This document shows positions 26,723 through 34,902 of a DNA stretch of 64,000 bases, in pieces; position 1 is the first letter of the stretch, and every line of letters begins with the position of its first letter. The notes below the pieces were generated by a model. It ran no database searches and was not told the DNA's origin. It saw only the letters and a program-made list of their open reading frames with translations. The stretch comes from Methylobacterium sp. (GTDB taxonomy: Bacteria; Pseudomonadota; Alphaproteobacteria; Rhizobiales; Beijerinckiaceae), in the NCBI GenBank assembly GCA_002928875.1, contig PERO01000018.1:1-64000 (forward strand), in the 5' to 3' direction. A program made the position numbers and the translations under genes.

Positions 26723-27349
26723 ATGATCTCAGTCGAAGCCTTTTTCAGCGCCGTCCTTGCCGGGATGATCTACGTCCTGGTGCCGGGGCCGGCAACGCTC
26801 GCCACGCTCTCGCTGAATGCGACACGCGGGCGCTTCGTGGCCTTTCAGTTCCTCGCGGCGCATCTCGTGGGTGATGTGCTCTGGTCGCTGCTGGCCCTGC
26901 TGGCTCTGGTGGGGGTTTCGCGGCTGGGGCCCGGGCTTTTTGATGTGCTCGGGCTGGTTTGCGGGCTTTATCTTCTCTGGCTTGGCGGCAAGGCCCTTTT
27001 CGGCAGCCGTCGCGAGGCGGCACCCCTTGTCGCCGATCCCGTGCGTGGCGGGTTGGTTTTCGGGCTGTCCAATCCGAAAGCCTATCCCTTCGCGCTCGCG
27101 ATGCTCACGGCGATCATCGGCACCCAGGGCGGCGAGATCACCCTCGCCGCGGCGGCCATGCTCCTGGCGGGCTGCCTCCTCGGCTTCGTGATTGCGGATT
27201 TCATCGTGCTGTTCTGGACCGGACTTTCCCAGGTCCGGCGCGTGTTCATGGCGCATGGCGCCGTCATCACGCGGGCCACAGGCCTGCTGTTCATCGCATT
27301 TGGCGGCAAGGCGATTGCGGATTCGGCAGCGGCCATCCGCGCCCGGTGA
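26723..27349 (+). CDS. LysE-family translocator (amino acid exporter)
   Basis: The 208-residue protein has six hydrophobic segments and the LysE/RhtB hallmarks: VPGPATLATLSLNATRGR near the N-terminus and GLSNPKAYPF in the middle. Members export amino acids or their derivatives. ATG at 26723 is preferred to a TTG nine bases upstream. The gene stands alone between a convergent amidotransferase and the divergent YqaE-like gene; 26515-26722 holds no other feature that I can support. Confidence 0.88.
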   Translation: MISVEAFFSAVLAGMIYVLVPGPATLATLSLNATRGRFVAFQFLAAHLVGDVLWSLLALLALVGVSRLGPGLFDVLGLVCGLYLLWLGGKALFGSRREAAPLVADPVRGGLVFGLSNPKAYPFALAMLTAIIGTQGGEITLAAAAMLLAGCLLGFVIADFIVLFWTGLSQVRRVFMAHGAVITRATGLLFIAFGGKAIADSAAAIRAR

Positions 27350-27385
27350 CGCGCAGGCCGGCCCGCCTTGGCGCTGGCCGATGCC

Positions 27386-28165
27386 TCAATGCACCGTCAC
27401 GGCGAAGGGCTTCACATCCAGCGTCACGCCGCCATGGGCGGTGAGGAAGGAGCCCTGCGGCACGGCGTTCCAGTGCTCGCGCGTTTCATCCAGCGGCTCG
27501 GAGACGATCTGCACGCCGTGATTGTCGCGCCGCCAGTAGAGCGTCGGCGCCTTCTCGTCACAGGCCCAGCGGAAGGCGTGCAACGCCTCGCCATCGGTGA
27601 AGCAGGCGGCGAAGCGCAGGGCCTCGTCGATGCCGGCAGCGCGCATCATTGCGCAGATCTCCGCCAGCACGGAGCCGAAGGCCGCGGCCGGGTCTTGCTT
27701 CGCGCCGCGCCCGAGGGCGGCGAGGAAGATCGCCTCGCTATCCGTGGTGCCCGAGCGGTGGGCGTAGAATTCGTCGGGGATCATGGCCTCGACCTGCCGG
27801 CGGATCTTCCCGAAGCCGCCGATCTGGCCATTGTGCATGAAAAGCAGGCGTCCGTGTGAAAACGGATGGCAATTGGCGCGCGCCGTGGCGGTGCCCGTGG
27901 CCGCGCGCACATGCGCGAAGAAGAGCGGCGATCGCACCTGCATGCAGATCGAGAGCAGGTTGTCATCCGACCAGGCGGGGCGGAGATCGCGGTAGAGGCC
28001 CGGCTCGGGCCGTTCGCCATACCAGCCGAGGCCGAAGCCATCGCCGTTCGTCGAGGTCTTGCACTCGTTCGCGCGCAGGCTCTGCTGGATCAGCGAGTGG
28101 CAGGGCTTGCTCACAACCGAATCCAGAAAGACGGGTTCACCCTGGTAAGCCAGAAAACGGCACAT
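27386..28165 (-). CDS. Class II glutamine amidotransferase
   Basis: The 259-residue protein starts MCRFLAYQGEP, so that removal of Met exposes the catalytic cysteine C2 of Ntn-type class II amidotransferases. NGDGFGLGWYG and FAHVRAATG are the usual oxyanion and glutamine-binding motifs. This family (YafJ/EgtC-like) is a stand-alone glutaminase domain; EgtC removes glutamate in ergothioneine synthesis, but no other egt genes are near. A longer frame upstream is rejected because the Cys must be residue 2. Confidence 0.9.
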   Translation of the reverse strand: MCRFLAYQGEPVFLDSVVSKPCHSLIQQSLRANECKTSTNGDGFGLGWYGERPEPGLYRDLRPAWSDDNLLSICMQVRSPLFFAHVRAATGTATARANCHPFSHGRLLFMHNGQIGGFGKIRRQVEAMIPDEFYAHRSGTTDSEAIFLAALGRGAKQDPAAAFGSVLAEICAMMRAAGIDEALRFAACFTDGEALHAFRWACDEKAPTLYWRRDNHGVQIVSEPLDETREHWNAVPQGSFLTAHGGVTLDVKPFAVTVH

Positions 28166-28285
28166 GGATCTTCTGATCTCGCGTTCAATTTCAGAATTAT
28201 CTCCTTCTTCCCGTGAATGGAAGATGAAGAACGAAGAAGGCGTTGCAAAAACGCATTTGCATGCCCTAGAGCGGGCGGACACATG

Positions 28286-28334
28286 CCCCGGCCTTGGCAC
28301 AAAAAGTGGCTTTCAAGAACCGTGCCATCCGGGG
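28286..28334 (+). ncRNA. Structured leader upstream of the NhaD-like antiporter gene (candidate regulatory RNA)
   Basis: CCCCGG (28286-28291) pairs with CCGGGG (28329-28334), and inside it GGCAC (28296-28300) pairs with GTGCC (28322-28326). The internal bulges are asymmetric (four and two bases) and the apical loop is 21 bases. The element ends 15 bases before the GGGAGGAG Shine-Dalgarno of the transporter gene. The layout is that of a small riboswitch or protein-binding leader; known cation-responsive leaders (Na+ and Li+ classes) control antiporter genes of this kind, but I cannot assign a class. Confidence 0.4.
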
Positions 28335-28364
28335 CGACGCCGGTCTTTGGGAGGAGATGCGCGG

Positions 28365-29768
28365 ATGCGTGGGATTTATGTGCTGCTGGCGATGGTTCTG
28401 GCCTCGCCGGCCTTCGCGGCCGAAGGTTTCGACGGCAAGGGCCTGCCCGTCTGGTGGGCCTTGCCCTTTGCGGGGCTGCTGCTCTGCATCGCGACCGGTC
28501 CCGTTCTCTACCATCGCACCTGGGAACACCATTACGGCAAGATCACGGCCCTGTGGGCGGCGCTGATCGTCATTCCGCTGGTGCTCTTCAAGGGTCCGGG
28601 CGTGGCGCTGGAGGCGGTGCTGCACACGATGCTGCTCGAATACATGAGCTTCATCATCCTGCTCTTCGCGCTGTTCACCACGGCGGGCGGCATCCTCGTC
28701 AGCGGCAACCTGCGCGGCACGCCGGCGGTGAATACCGGGCTGCTTGCCATCGGCACGGCGCTGGCGAGCGTGGTTGGCACCACCGGCGCCTCGATGATCC
28801 TGATCCGGCCGATCATCCGCGCGAATGACGACCGCCGCCATAACGTGCATGTCGTGATCTTCTTCATCTTCCTCGTCTCGAATATCGGCGGCTCGCTGAC
28901 GCCGCTCGGCGATCCGCCGCTATTCCTCGGCTTCCTGCGCGGGGTGGATTTCTTCTGGACGACCTCGCACATGTTCGGCGAGTTCCTGTTCCTCTCCATC
29001 GCCCTGCTGGCCTTGTTCTATGTCTGGGACACCATCCTGCACGCGAAGGACGACAAGCTGCCGCCGCTGCCGGACAAGACGCCCGATCGCGGCATCAAGC
29101 TCTACGGCACGGTGAACTTCGCGCTGCTCGGCGCCATCATCGTGATGATCCTGATCTCGGCCTCCTGGAAGCCGGGAATCAGCTTCAAGTTCCCCGGCGG
29201 CGCCATCGAGTTGCAGAACCTTGTGCGCGACATCGCGCTGGTGATCATCGCCCTCGTTTCGCTGAAGATCACGCCGAAGCAGGTGCGCGCGGGCAACGAG
29301 TTCAGCTGGGGGCCGATCCTCGAGGTGGCGAAGCTCTTTGCGGGCATCTTCATCTGCATGATCCCCGTGCTGGCGATGCTGAAGGCCGGCAAGGACGGGG
29401 CTTTTGCCCCGCTCGTCGCGCTCGTGTCGAACCCCGATGGCAGCCCGAACAACGTGGCCTATTTCTGGCTCACCGGCGCGCTCTCGTCGTTCCTCGACAA
29501 CGCACCGACCTATCTCGTCTTCTTCGAACTCGCGGGTGGTGATCCGAAGGTCTTGATGACGCAAGGCGCCCTGACTCTGGCGGCGATTTCCTGCGGCGCG
29601 GTGTTCATGGGAGCGAACAGCTATATCGGCAACGCGCCGAACTTCATGGTCTATGCCATCGCCAAGGATATGGGCGTGAAGATGCCCTCGTTCTTCGGCT
29701 ACATGATCTGGAGCGTGGGGATTCTCATCCCGCTGTTCATCGGCGTGACATTCCTGTTCTTCCGATGA
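28365..29768 (+). CDS. Sodium:proton antiporter / CitMHS-like transporter (NhaD-type, IT superfamily)
   Basis: The 467-residue polytopic protein starts with a signal-like helix (YVLLAMVLASPAFAA) and has about 11 further membrane segments. GGSLTPLGDPPLFLGFL and GANSYIGNAPNFMVYA are the paired re-entrant motifs of the ArsB/NhaD ion transporter superfamily. The ATG at 28365 lies eight bases after a GGGAGGAG Shine-Dalgarno. The ion could be Na+ or a carboxylate; the motifs fit the putative citrate/Na+ branch best. A KefB-like antiporter follows, so the two may handle monovalent cations together. Confidence 0.82.
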   Translation: MRGIYVLLAMVLASPAFAAEGFDGKGLPVWWALPFAGLLLCIATGPVLYHRTWEHHYGKITALWAALIVIPLVLFKGPGVALEAVLHTMLLEYMSFIILLFALFTTAGGILVSGNLRGTPAVNTGLLAIGTALASVVGTTGASMILIRPIIRANDDRRHNVHVVIFFIFLVSNIGGSLTPLGDPPLFLGFLRGVDFFWTTSHMFGEFLFLSIALLALFYVWDTILHAKDDKLPPLPDKTPDRGIKLYGTVNFALLGAIIVMILISASWKPGISFKFPGGAIELQNLVRDIALVIIALVSLKITPKQVRAGNEFSWGPILEVAKLFAGIFICMIPVLAMLKAGKDGAFAPLVALVSNPDGSPNNVAYFWLTGALSSFLDNAPTYLVFFELAGGDPKVLMTQGALTLAAISCGAVFMGANSYIGNAPNFMVYAIAKDMGVKMPSFFGYMIWSVGILIPLFIGVTFLFFR

Positions 29769-29822
29769 GGCGCATCGTCACGCGGAGGCATTCCCCCTCC
29801 GCGTGACCGTTCAGGAGACACC

Positions 29823-31652
29823 ATGGCCGATGTGCAGCACGGAGCCGGATTTCGCGACGCGCTGATCTTCCTCGGCATGGCCGGGGTGATCGTCCCGGTC
29901 TTCCACCGGCTGAAGGTGAGCCCGGTGATCGGCTTCCTGCTCGGCGGCCTGCTGCTGGGGCCGCACGGGCTCGCCCGCTTTTCCGATCACGTGCCATGGC
30001 TCGGCGCTGTCACGATCACGGATATTGCCGCGGTGCTGCCGCTGGCCGAACTGGGCGTGGTGTTCCTGCTCTTCACGATCGGCCTCGAACTCTCCTTCGA
30101 GCGCCTGAAGCTGATGCGCCGGCTGGTCTTCGGGCTCGGCACGGCGCAGTTGATGGTGACGGCGGGGGTGCTCGCCCTGGTCGGCACGGGCCTCGGCCTG
30201 CCGATGGTCGCGGCGATCATCGTGGCGTTCGCGCTCGCGCTCTCCTCCACCGCCATCGTGCTGCCGGTGATGGCCGAGAAGAAGCGCCTCGCGACAACTG
30301 CCGGGCGCACCAGCTTCGCGATCCTGATCCTGCAGGATCTCGCGGTCGCGCCCATCCTCATCACCATCACCGCCATGGCGAACCCCGCCAGCGGTTCGGC
30401 CGTGCTGAGCTTCCTCAAGGCGTTCGGTTCGGGCATCGCGGTGATCGCGGTCCTCGTGGTGGGCGGGCGATTGCTCCTGCGCCCGCTGCTGAAGCTCGTC
30501 GCACGATCCGGAAGCCAGGAACTGTTTCTCGCGGCTTGCCTGCTGGTGGCGATCGGCTCGGGCCTGATCGCGTCGGCCGCCGGGCATTCCATGGCGCTCG
30601 GGGCATTCCTCGCCGGGCTGCTGCTTGCGGAAACCGAATATCGCCACGAGATCGAGGTGACGATCGGCCCCTTCAAGGGCCTGCTGCTGGGTTTGTTCTT
30701 CACCACCGCCGGCGCGCAGCTCGATCTCGTGGCGCTCGTCCAGCGCCCGGCTCTGCTTTTCGGCCTCGCATTCGGCCTCCTCGCGGTGAAGGCCGCGATC
30801 CTCTTCGCCCTGCTGCGCGCCTTCCGGATCGGGCCACATGCGCATCCGGAGATCGCGTTCTCGCTCGCCTCCGCCGGCGAACTCGGCCTCGTGCTGATCG
30901 CCACCGGCGGCGCGATGAGCGTGATCGCCCCTGAAGTCGCCGCGCTGGCCGCCATTCTCGTGCTGCTGACGATGTTCGCGACGCCGCTCCTGCATGCGCT
31001 CGGCCTGCGCTTGAGCCAGCGCCAGCGCATCGCCGCCCTGCCGGCGGAGGCAGTGTCGCCGCAGGAAAGCATGGGGCAGGGCAAGGTGATCGTCGTCGGC
31101 TTCGGCCGCGTGGGCCAAGTGGTGGCCGACATGCTCGCGCGCCATCGCGTGCCTTACATCGCGGTCGATGTCGAGCCGGCGGTGATCGCCAACGCCAGGA
31201 AGGCGGGCATCGAGGCCTTGTTCGGCGATGCCAGTCGCAAGGAATTCCTGCAGCGCATCGGCATCGCACAGGCGCGTGCGCTGGTCGCGACCTCCTCCGA
31301 TCCCGATGCGGTGGAGCGGCTGGTGCGGATCGCCCGGGCCGAGCGGCCGGATCTCGTCATCATCGCGCGCGCCCGCGATGCCGAACATGCCGCCAAGCTC
31401 TATCGCCTCGGGGCCTCCGACGTCGTGCCGGAGACGGTCGAGGCGAGCCTGCAACTCGCGGAGAACGTGCTGGTGGATATCGGCGTGCCGATGGGCCTCG
31501 TCATCGCCTCGGTGCATGAGCGGCGCGACGAATTCCGCGCGATCCTGCAGAAAAGCGGGGCCTCGCTGCGGCCCTCGCGGCTTGCGCGCCGCCCGAGCCT
31601 CCGGCGCGACGCACCGGAGGGCAGTGGCGAAACGGATGAAAGCGGGCGCTAG
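29823..31652 (+). CDS. CPA2-family monovalent cation:proton antiporter with TrkA-N domain (KefB/KefC-like)
   Basis: The 609-residue protein joins an N-terminal Na+/H+ exchanger domain of about 12 membrane segments (with FTIGLELSFERLKLMRR and SSTAIVLPVM) to a cytoplasmic RCK/TrkA-N Rossmann domain starting near residue 420 (VVGFGRVGQVVADML). KefB/C-type systems release K+ in exchange for H+ under electrophile stress and are gated by glutathione or nucleotides through the RCK domain. A GGAG Shine-Dalgarno precedes the ATG. It follows the NhaD-like gene by 54 bases. A palindromic repeat overlaps its stop codon. Confidence 0.88.
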   Translation: MADVQHGAGFRDALIFLGMAGVIVPVFHRLKVSPVIGFLLGGLLLGPHGLARFSDHVPWLGAVTITDIAAVLPLAELGVVFLLFTIGLELSFERLKLMRRLVFGLGTAQLMVTAGVLALVGTGLGLPMVAAIIVAFALALSSTAIVLPVMAEKKRLATTAGRTSFAILILQDLAVAPILITITAMANPASGSAVLSFLKAFGSGIAVIAVLVVGGRLLLRPLLKLVARSGSQELFLAACLLVAIGSGLIASAAGHSMALGAFLAGLLLAETEYRHEIEVTIGPFKGLLLGLFFTTAGAQLDLVALVQRPALLFGLAFGLLAVKAAILFALLRAFRIGPHAHPEIAFSLASAGELGLVLIATGGAMSVIAPEVAALAAILVLLTMFATPLLHALGLRLSQRQRIAALPAEAVSPQESMGQGKVIVVGFGRVGQVVADMLARHRVPYIAVDVEPAVIANARKAGIEALFGDASRKEFLQRIGIAQARALVATSSDPDAVERLVRIARAERPDLVIIARARDAEHAAKLYRLGASDVVPETVEASLQLAENVLVDIGVPMGLVIASVHERRDEFRAILQKSGASLRPSRLARRPSLRRDAPEGSGETDESGR

Positions 31653-31752
31653 AGCGGTCGATCTGACTGTGTCAGATCGACCGCTCTATCTTTTTGTTTT
31701 CTTGCATTTTCTTTCGGCCAACCGGTATCCACTTGGCCGGAAAATGCCCTAG
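31649..31752. repeat. 104-bp palindromic intergenic repeat acting as a bidirectional terminator
   Basis: The element is bounded by CTAGAGC (31649-31655) and the imperfect inverse GCCCTAG (31746-31752). It contains a perfect 17-pair stem (31651-31667 with 31671-31687, three-base loop) followed by a T-rich tract, then a second imperfect stem (CGGCCAA...TTGGCCG). It includes the stop codons of both flanking convergent genes. Size, terminal CTAG and structure resemble the palindromic MITE-like repeats spread through rhizobial genomes. Confidence 0.75.
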
Positions 31753-33110
31753 GCCGCCTTCTCGCCGCCGAGCGCTGCCGGCTTCTCGCCGCCGAGCGCC
31801 CAATCCACGAGTTCGATCGTGTGGAGGATGGGGGTTGCCTCGCCCCGTCCTTGCGATTTCATTTCCTGCATGCCGAGGCCGATCTGCGTGATGCAGCCGA
31901 GATTGCCGGTGGCGATCGCATCCGGCTTGAGGCGCGCGATGTTGCGGGTTTTCCGTGCGCGCAGGCGGCCGGAAATTTCGGGCTGGAGCATGTTGTAGGT
32001 GCCGGCCGAGCCGCAGCAGATATGCCCTTCCGGCACATCCTTCACGGTGAATCCAAGCGAGCGGAGGATGGCCTTCGGCGCATCGGTGATCTTCTGGCCG
32101 TGCTGCATGGAGCAGGCGGAGTGATAGGCGACCGTCAGCCCCGTGGGCCGCGCCGGGGCGAGGTCCAGCGTCGCGAGATATTCCGTGATGTCCTTCGCGA
32201 GCGCCGAAACCCGCTTCGCCTTTTCGGCATAGGCGGGGTTGTCGCGGAACATGAAGCCGTAATCCTTGATGGTCGTGCCGCAACCCGAGGCCGTGATGAT
32301 GATCGCATCGAGGCCTTTTCCATCCTTTTCTGGCCCTTCAATCTCGGCCATCCAGGCATCGATCAGCTTCTCCGCCTGGTGATGCGCGGTCTTCTCGTGG
32401 CCCATATGGTGGACGAGCGCGCCGCAGCAGCCCTCACCCTTGGGCAGCACAACTTCGATGCCGAGGCGGGTGAGCACGCGGATCGCCGCCTCGTTGATGC
32501 CCGGCGCGAGCACGGGCTGCGCGCAACCGGAGAGCATCGCGACGCGGCCCTTGCGCCTGGTCTTCGGCTCGAACACCGCCGGTCCATCGGTCCAGGAGCG
32601 CGAGGGGAGCGAGGCCGGCGCGAGGCCCAGCATGGCGCCCATCTGCCGGCCCACGACCGGCATTTTCTCGACGATGGGCCGGAAGGGCTTCGCCACCGCC
32701 GAGGCCAGAAGCGCGAGGCGGAAGCGGTTCGGGTAGGGCAGGACATTCGCGAGAATGCCGCGCATCAGCCGCTCGTTCCACGGGCGCTTGTAGGTCTTCT
32801 CGATATGCGCGCGGGCATGGTCGACGAGGTGCATGTAATGCACGCCCGAGGGGCAGGTCGTCATGCAGGAGAGGCAGGAGAGGCAGCGATCGACATGCGT
32901 CACGACCTCCTTGGTTGCGGGCTCGCCCGATTCGAACATCTTCTTGATGAGATAGATGCGCCCGCGCGGGCTATCGAGCTCGTCGCCGAGTTCGAGATAG
33001 GTGGGGCAGGTGGCGGTGCAGAAGCCGCAATGCACGCAGGTCCGGAGGATCTTCTCCGAGGCCTGCATGGCAGGATCGGCGAGCGCCGCGAGAGAGAAAT
33101 TGGTCTGCAT
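31749..33110 (-). CDS. glcF: Glycolate oxidase iron-sulfur subunit
   Basis: The 453-residue subunit passes electrons from glycolate to the respiratory chain. Two CxxCxxCxxxCP clusters bind 4Fe-4S centres (C25, C28, C31, C35 and C76, C79, C82, C86). Two CCG domains follow (GEGCCGALVHHMG and GHICCGSAGTYN). It is the last gene of glcD-glcE-DUF2585-glcF and starts three bases after the DUF2585 stop. The C-terminal GGEKPAALGGEKAA is a near-repeat that runs into the palindromic element. Confidence 0.95.
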   Translation of the reverse strand: MQTNFSLAALADPAMQASEKILRTCVHCGFCTATCPTYLELGDELDSPRGRIYLIKKMFESGEPATKEVVTHVDRCLSCLSCMTTCPSGVHYMHLVDHARAHIEKTYKRPWNERLMRGILANVLPYPNRFRLALLASAVAKPFRPIVEKMPVVGRQMGAMLGLAPASLPSRSWTDGPAVFEPKTRRKGRVAMLSGCAQPVLAPGINEAAIRVLTRLGIEVVLPKGEGCCGALVHHMGHEKTAHHQAEKLIDAWMAEIEGPEKDGKGLDAIIITASGCGTTIKDYGFMFRDNPAYAEKAKRVSALAKDITEYLATLDLAPARPTGLTVAYHSACSMQHGQKITDAPKAILRSLGFTVKDVPEGHICCGSAGTYNMLQPEISGRLRARKTRNIARLKPDAIATGNLGCITQIGLGMQEMKSQGRGEATPILHTIELVDWALGGEKPAALGGEKAA

Positions 33111-33113
33111 CGT

Positions 33114-33716
33114 TCAGCTTCCCGCCTGCCAGGCCTTGATCCAGTCCATCGGCCAGACCAGCATGATGATGTTGAGGGTGAGATTGTCGCGGATCAGCGC
33201 GCCGACGATCACTTCCATCGCGAGGGCCGCGACGACGGTGACGACAGCCGGCAGCAGGCCCGCAAGGGCAAAGCCCGCGAGCATCGCCAGCATGTCGGAA
33301 ACCGAATTCAGCACGCTGTCGCCGAAGTAATCGAGCGAGATGGTCGCCTCGCGGTAGCGGTTGATCACGGCATCGGTGTTCTCGCCGATCTCCCAGCCCG
33401 CCTCGATGATCATCGCGCCGATCAGCGCCGTGCCGAGGCTGATCGGCAGTCCGAAGCGCCGCAGCAGGCGGAACAGCCCGTAGAAGATGAAGCCATGGAT
33501 GATGTGGCTGAACGTGTACCAATCGGTGATGTGCTGCGAATTCTCGCTTGAATTCACGACACCATGCCAAAACTTCACCGTGCCGCATGTGCAGATCGGC
33601 ACGCGGCCCATCGCGAACAGGATCAAGGCTGCCAGAACGACGATGCCGAGCGCGATCGCGAGGCCCGGCGCAAGCCCCGGCCCCCGGCTCGACCAGACAG
33701 GTCCGGCCGGCATCAT
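33114..33716 (-). CDS. DUF2585-family membrane protein
   Basis: The 200-residue protein has about four hydrophobic segments and a conserved core [20 protein letters not shown] followed by [10 protein letters not shown], typical of the DUF2585/UPF0314 family. It sits between glcE (5 bases upstream) and glcF (3 bases downstream), so it is co-expressed with glycolate oxidase. Start ATG 33716 is chosen; ATG 33734 would overlap glcE. The function is unknown; a membrane anchor or assembly role for the oxidase is conceivable from position only. Confidence 0.85.
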   Translation of the reverse strand: MMPAGPVWSSRGPGLAPGLAIALGIVVLAALILFAMGRVPICTCGTVKFWHGVVNSSENSQHITDWYTFSHIIHGFIFYGLFRLLRRFGLPISLGTALIGAMIIEAGWEIGENTDAVINRYREATISLDYFGDSVLNSVSDMLAMLAGFALAGLLPAVVTVVAALAMEVIVGALIRDNLTLNIIMLVWPMDWIKAWQAGS

Positions 33717-33720
33717 GCCG

Positions 33721-34902
33721 TCAGATCTCGGCATGCATCCGCCCCGGATTGATGAGGCGATCGGGGTCGAGGCTCGCCTTGATGCGCCCCGAAAGAGCGA
33801 CCACCGGAGCGGGTTCGGGCTGGAAGACCGGCACCGTCGCGCGGATGGCATCCGGCGCGCGCACCAAAGTCGCGTGGCCCCTGCCGCCGACGGCCGAGCG
33901 GATAGCCCCGGCGCCGGCATCGCCGGTCGCGGGCGTCGCGAGCCAGATCAGCCCGCCGCCCCAATCGAGGTAGAACCGCGCTTCGGCGAGCGCTTTGCGC
34001 AAGGCCGCCACGAGGCCCGGCGCGTCGGAGGGCTTGATCGAGAGCCGCCAGAGCGCCGTCTCGCGCGGTTCGGCGAGCAGGGTGCAATCGCGGATCGCGA
34101 GCCAGAGCTGCTCGGATTCCGCGCCGTCGACGCGAGTGGGACGGCCGAAGCGCTTGAGTTTTTCGGCCAGAGCCGGGAAGCGGTAATCGATCGAGGCCAC
34201 GAAATTCTCGAAGCGCAGCACGGTGCGGGCCTTTTCGCCCCCCATTCCCGCCGGGAGATGCGCCGCGCCGGTGATTTCGAAGGGCGAGCCGAGTGCGGCC
34301 GACATCGCCGCCACGGCATCGGCTTCCGAAAGACCCTCGAACAGCATCGTCGCGGTGGCCTCGGGCCGCGGCAGCACCTTGAAGGTCACCTCGGTGAGAA
34401 CGCCCAGCGTGCCATGCGCGCCGGCCTGCAGCTTCACGAGATCAAGGCCCGTGACGTTCTTCATCACCCGGCCACCGGAGCGGATGATCTCGCCGCGCCC
34501 GTTGATGAAGCGCACGCCGATCAGATGATCGCGGCAGGCGCCGACCACCACGCGTCGCGGCCCGGAGACATTCGCCGCGACGACGCCGCCGATCGTGGGT
34601 TCGCCCTCCGTGCCGTAGATCGCGCGATGGTCCATCGGCTCGAAGGGCAGCATCTGGCCCTTGGTGGCGAGCGTTTCCTCCACCACGCACAGGGGGGTGC
34701 CGGCCAGGGCCGAAATCACCATCTCGGCCGGCTCGTGCAAGGTGACGCCCGCGAGCTTCTCGAGCGACAGGGTCTCGCCCGCCTGTGCCGGGCGGCCAAG
34801 GCCCTGGCGCGTGCCGTTGCCGCGCAAGGCGAAGGGCACCTTCCACATCAGCAGATCGCGAACCATGGTCGCGGCGGCTTCTTCCGTGTGGGGCGTCAAC
34901 AT
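33721..34902 (-). CDS. glcE: Glycolate oxidase FAD-binding subunit
   Basis: The 393-residue subunit has an FAD-binding type 4 (PCMH) domain in its N-terminal half ([43 protein letters not shown]) and a short C-terminal domain ending [11 protein letters not shown]. The ATG overlaps the glcD stop (TGATG). It forms the oxidase with GlcD and GlcF. The same frame is open far upstream inside glcD, but only this part codes. Confidence 0.94.
   Translation of the reverse strand: MLTPHTEEAAATMVRDLLMWKVPFALRGNGTRQGLGRPAQAGETLSLEKLAGVTLHEPAEMVISALAGTPLCVVEETLATKGQMLPFEPMDHRAIYGTEGEPTIGGVVAANVSGPRRVVVGACRDHLIGVRFINGRGEIIRSGGRVMKNVTGLDLVKLQAGAHGTLGVLTEVTFKVLPRPEATATMLFEGLSEADAVAAMSAALGSPFEITGAAHLPAGMGGEKARTVLRFENFVASIDYRFPALAEKLKRFGRPTRVDGAESEQLWLAIRDCTLLAEPRETALWRLSIKPSDAPGLVAALRKALAEARFYLDWGGGLIWLATPATGDAGAGAIRSAVGGRGHATLVRAPDAIRATVPVFQPEPAPVVALSGRIKASLDPDRLINPGRMHAEI

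Noticed and set aside
28259-28275. CTAGAGCG near 28265 as a second copy of the palindromic repeat
   Set aside because: Only the terminal seven or eight bases match; the long stem and the other end are absent.
29811-31517. 568-codon leftward open frame opposite the KefB-like gene
   Set aside because: It is an Asp/His/Arg-rich shadow without motifs; the other strand has a clear antiporter and TrkA-N domain.
31821-33551. 576-codon rightward open frame over glcF and DUF2585
   Set aside because: It is antisense to two well-supported genes and has Arg/His-rich shadow composition.
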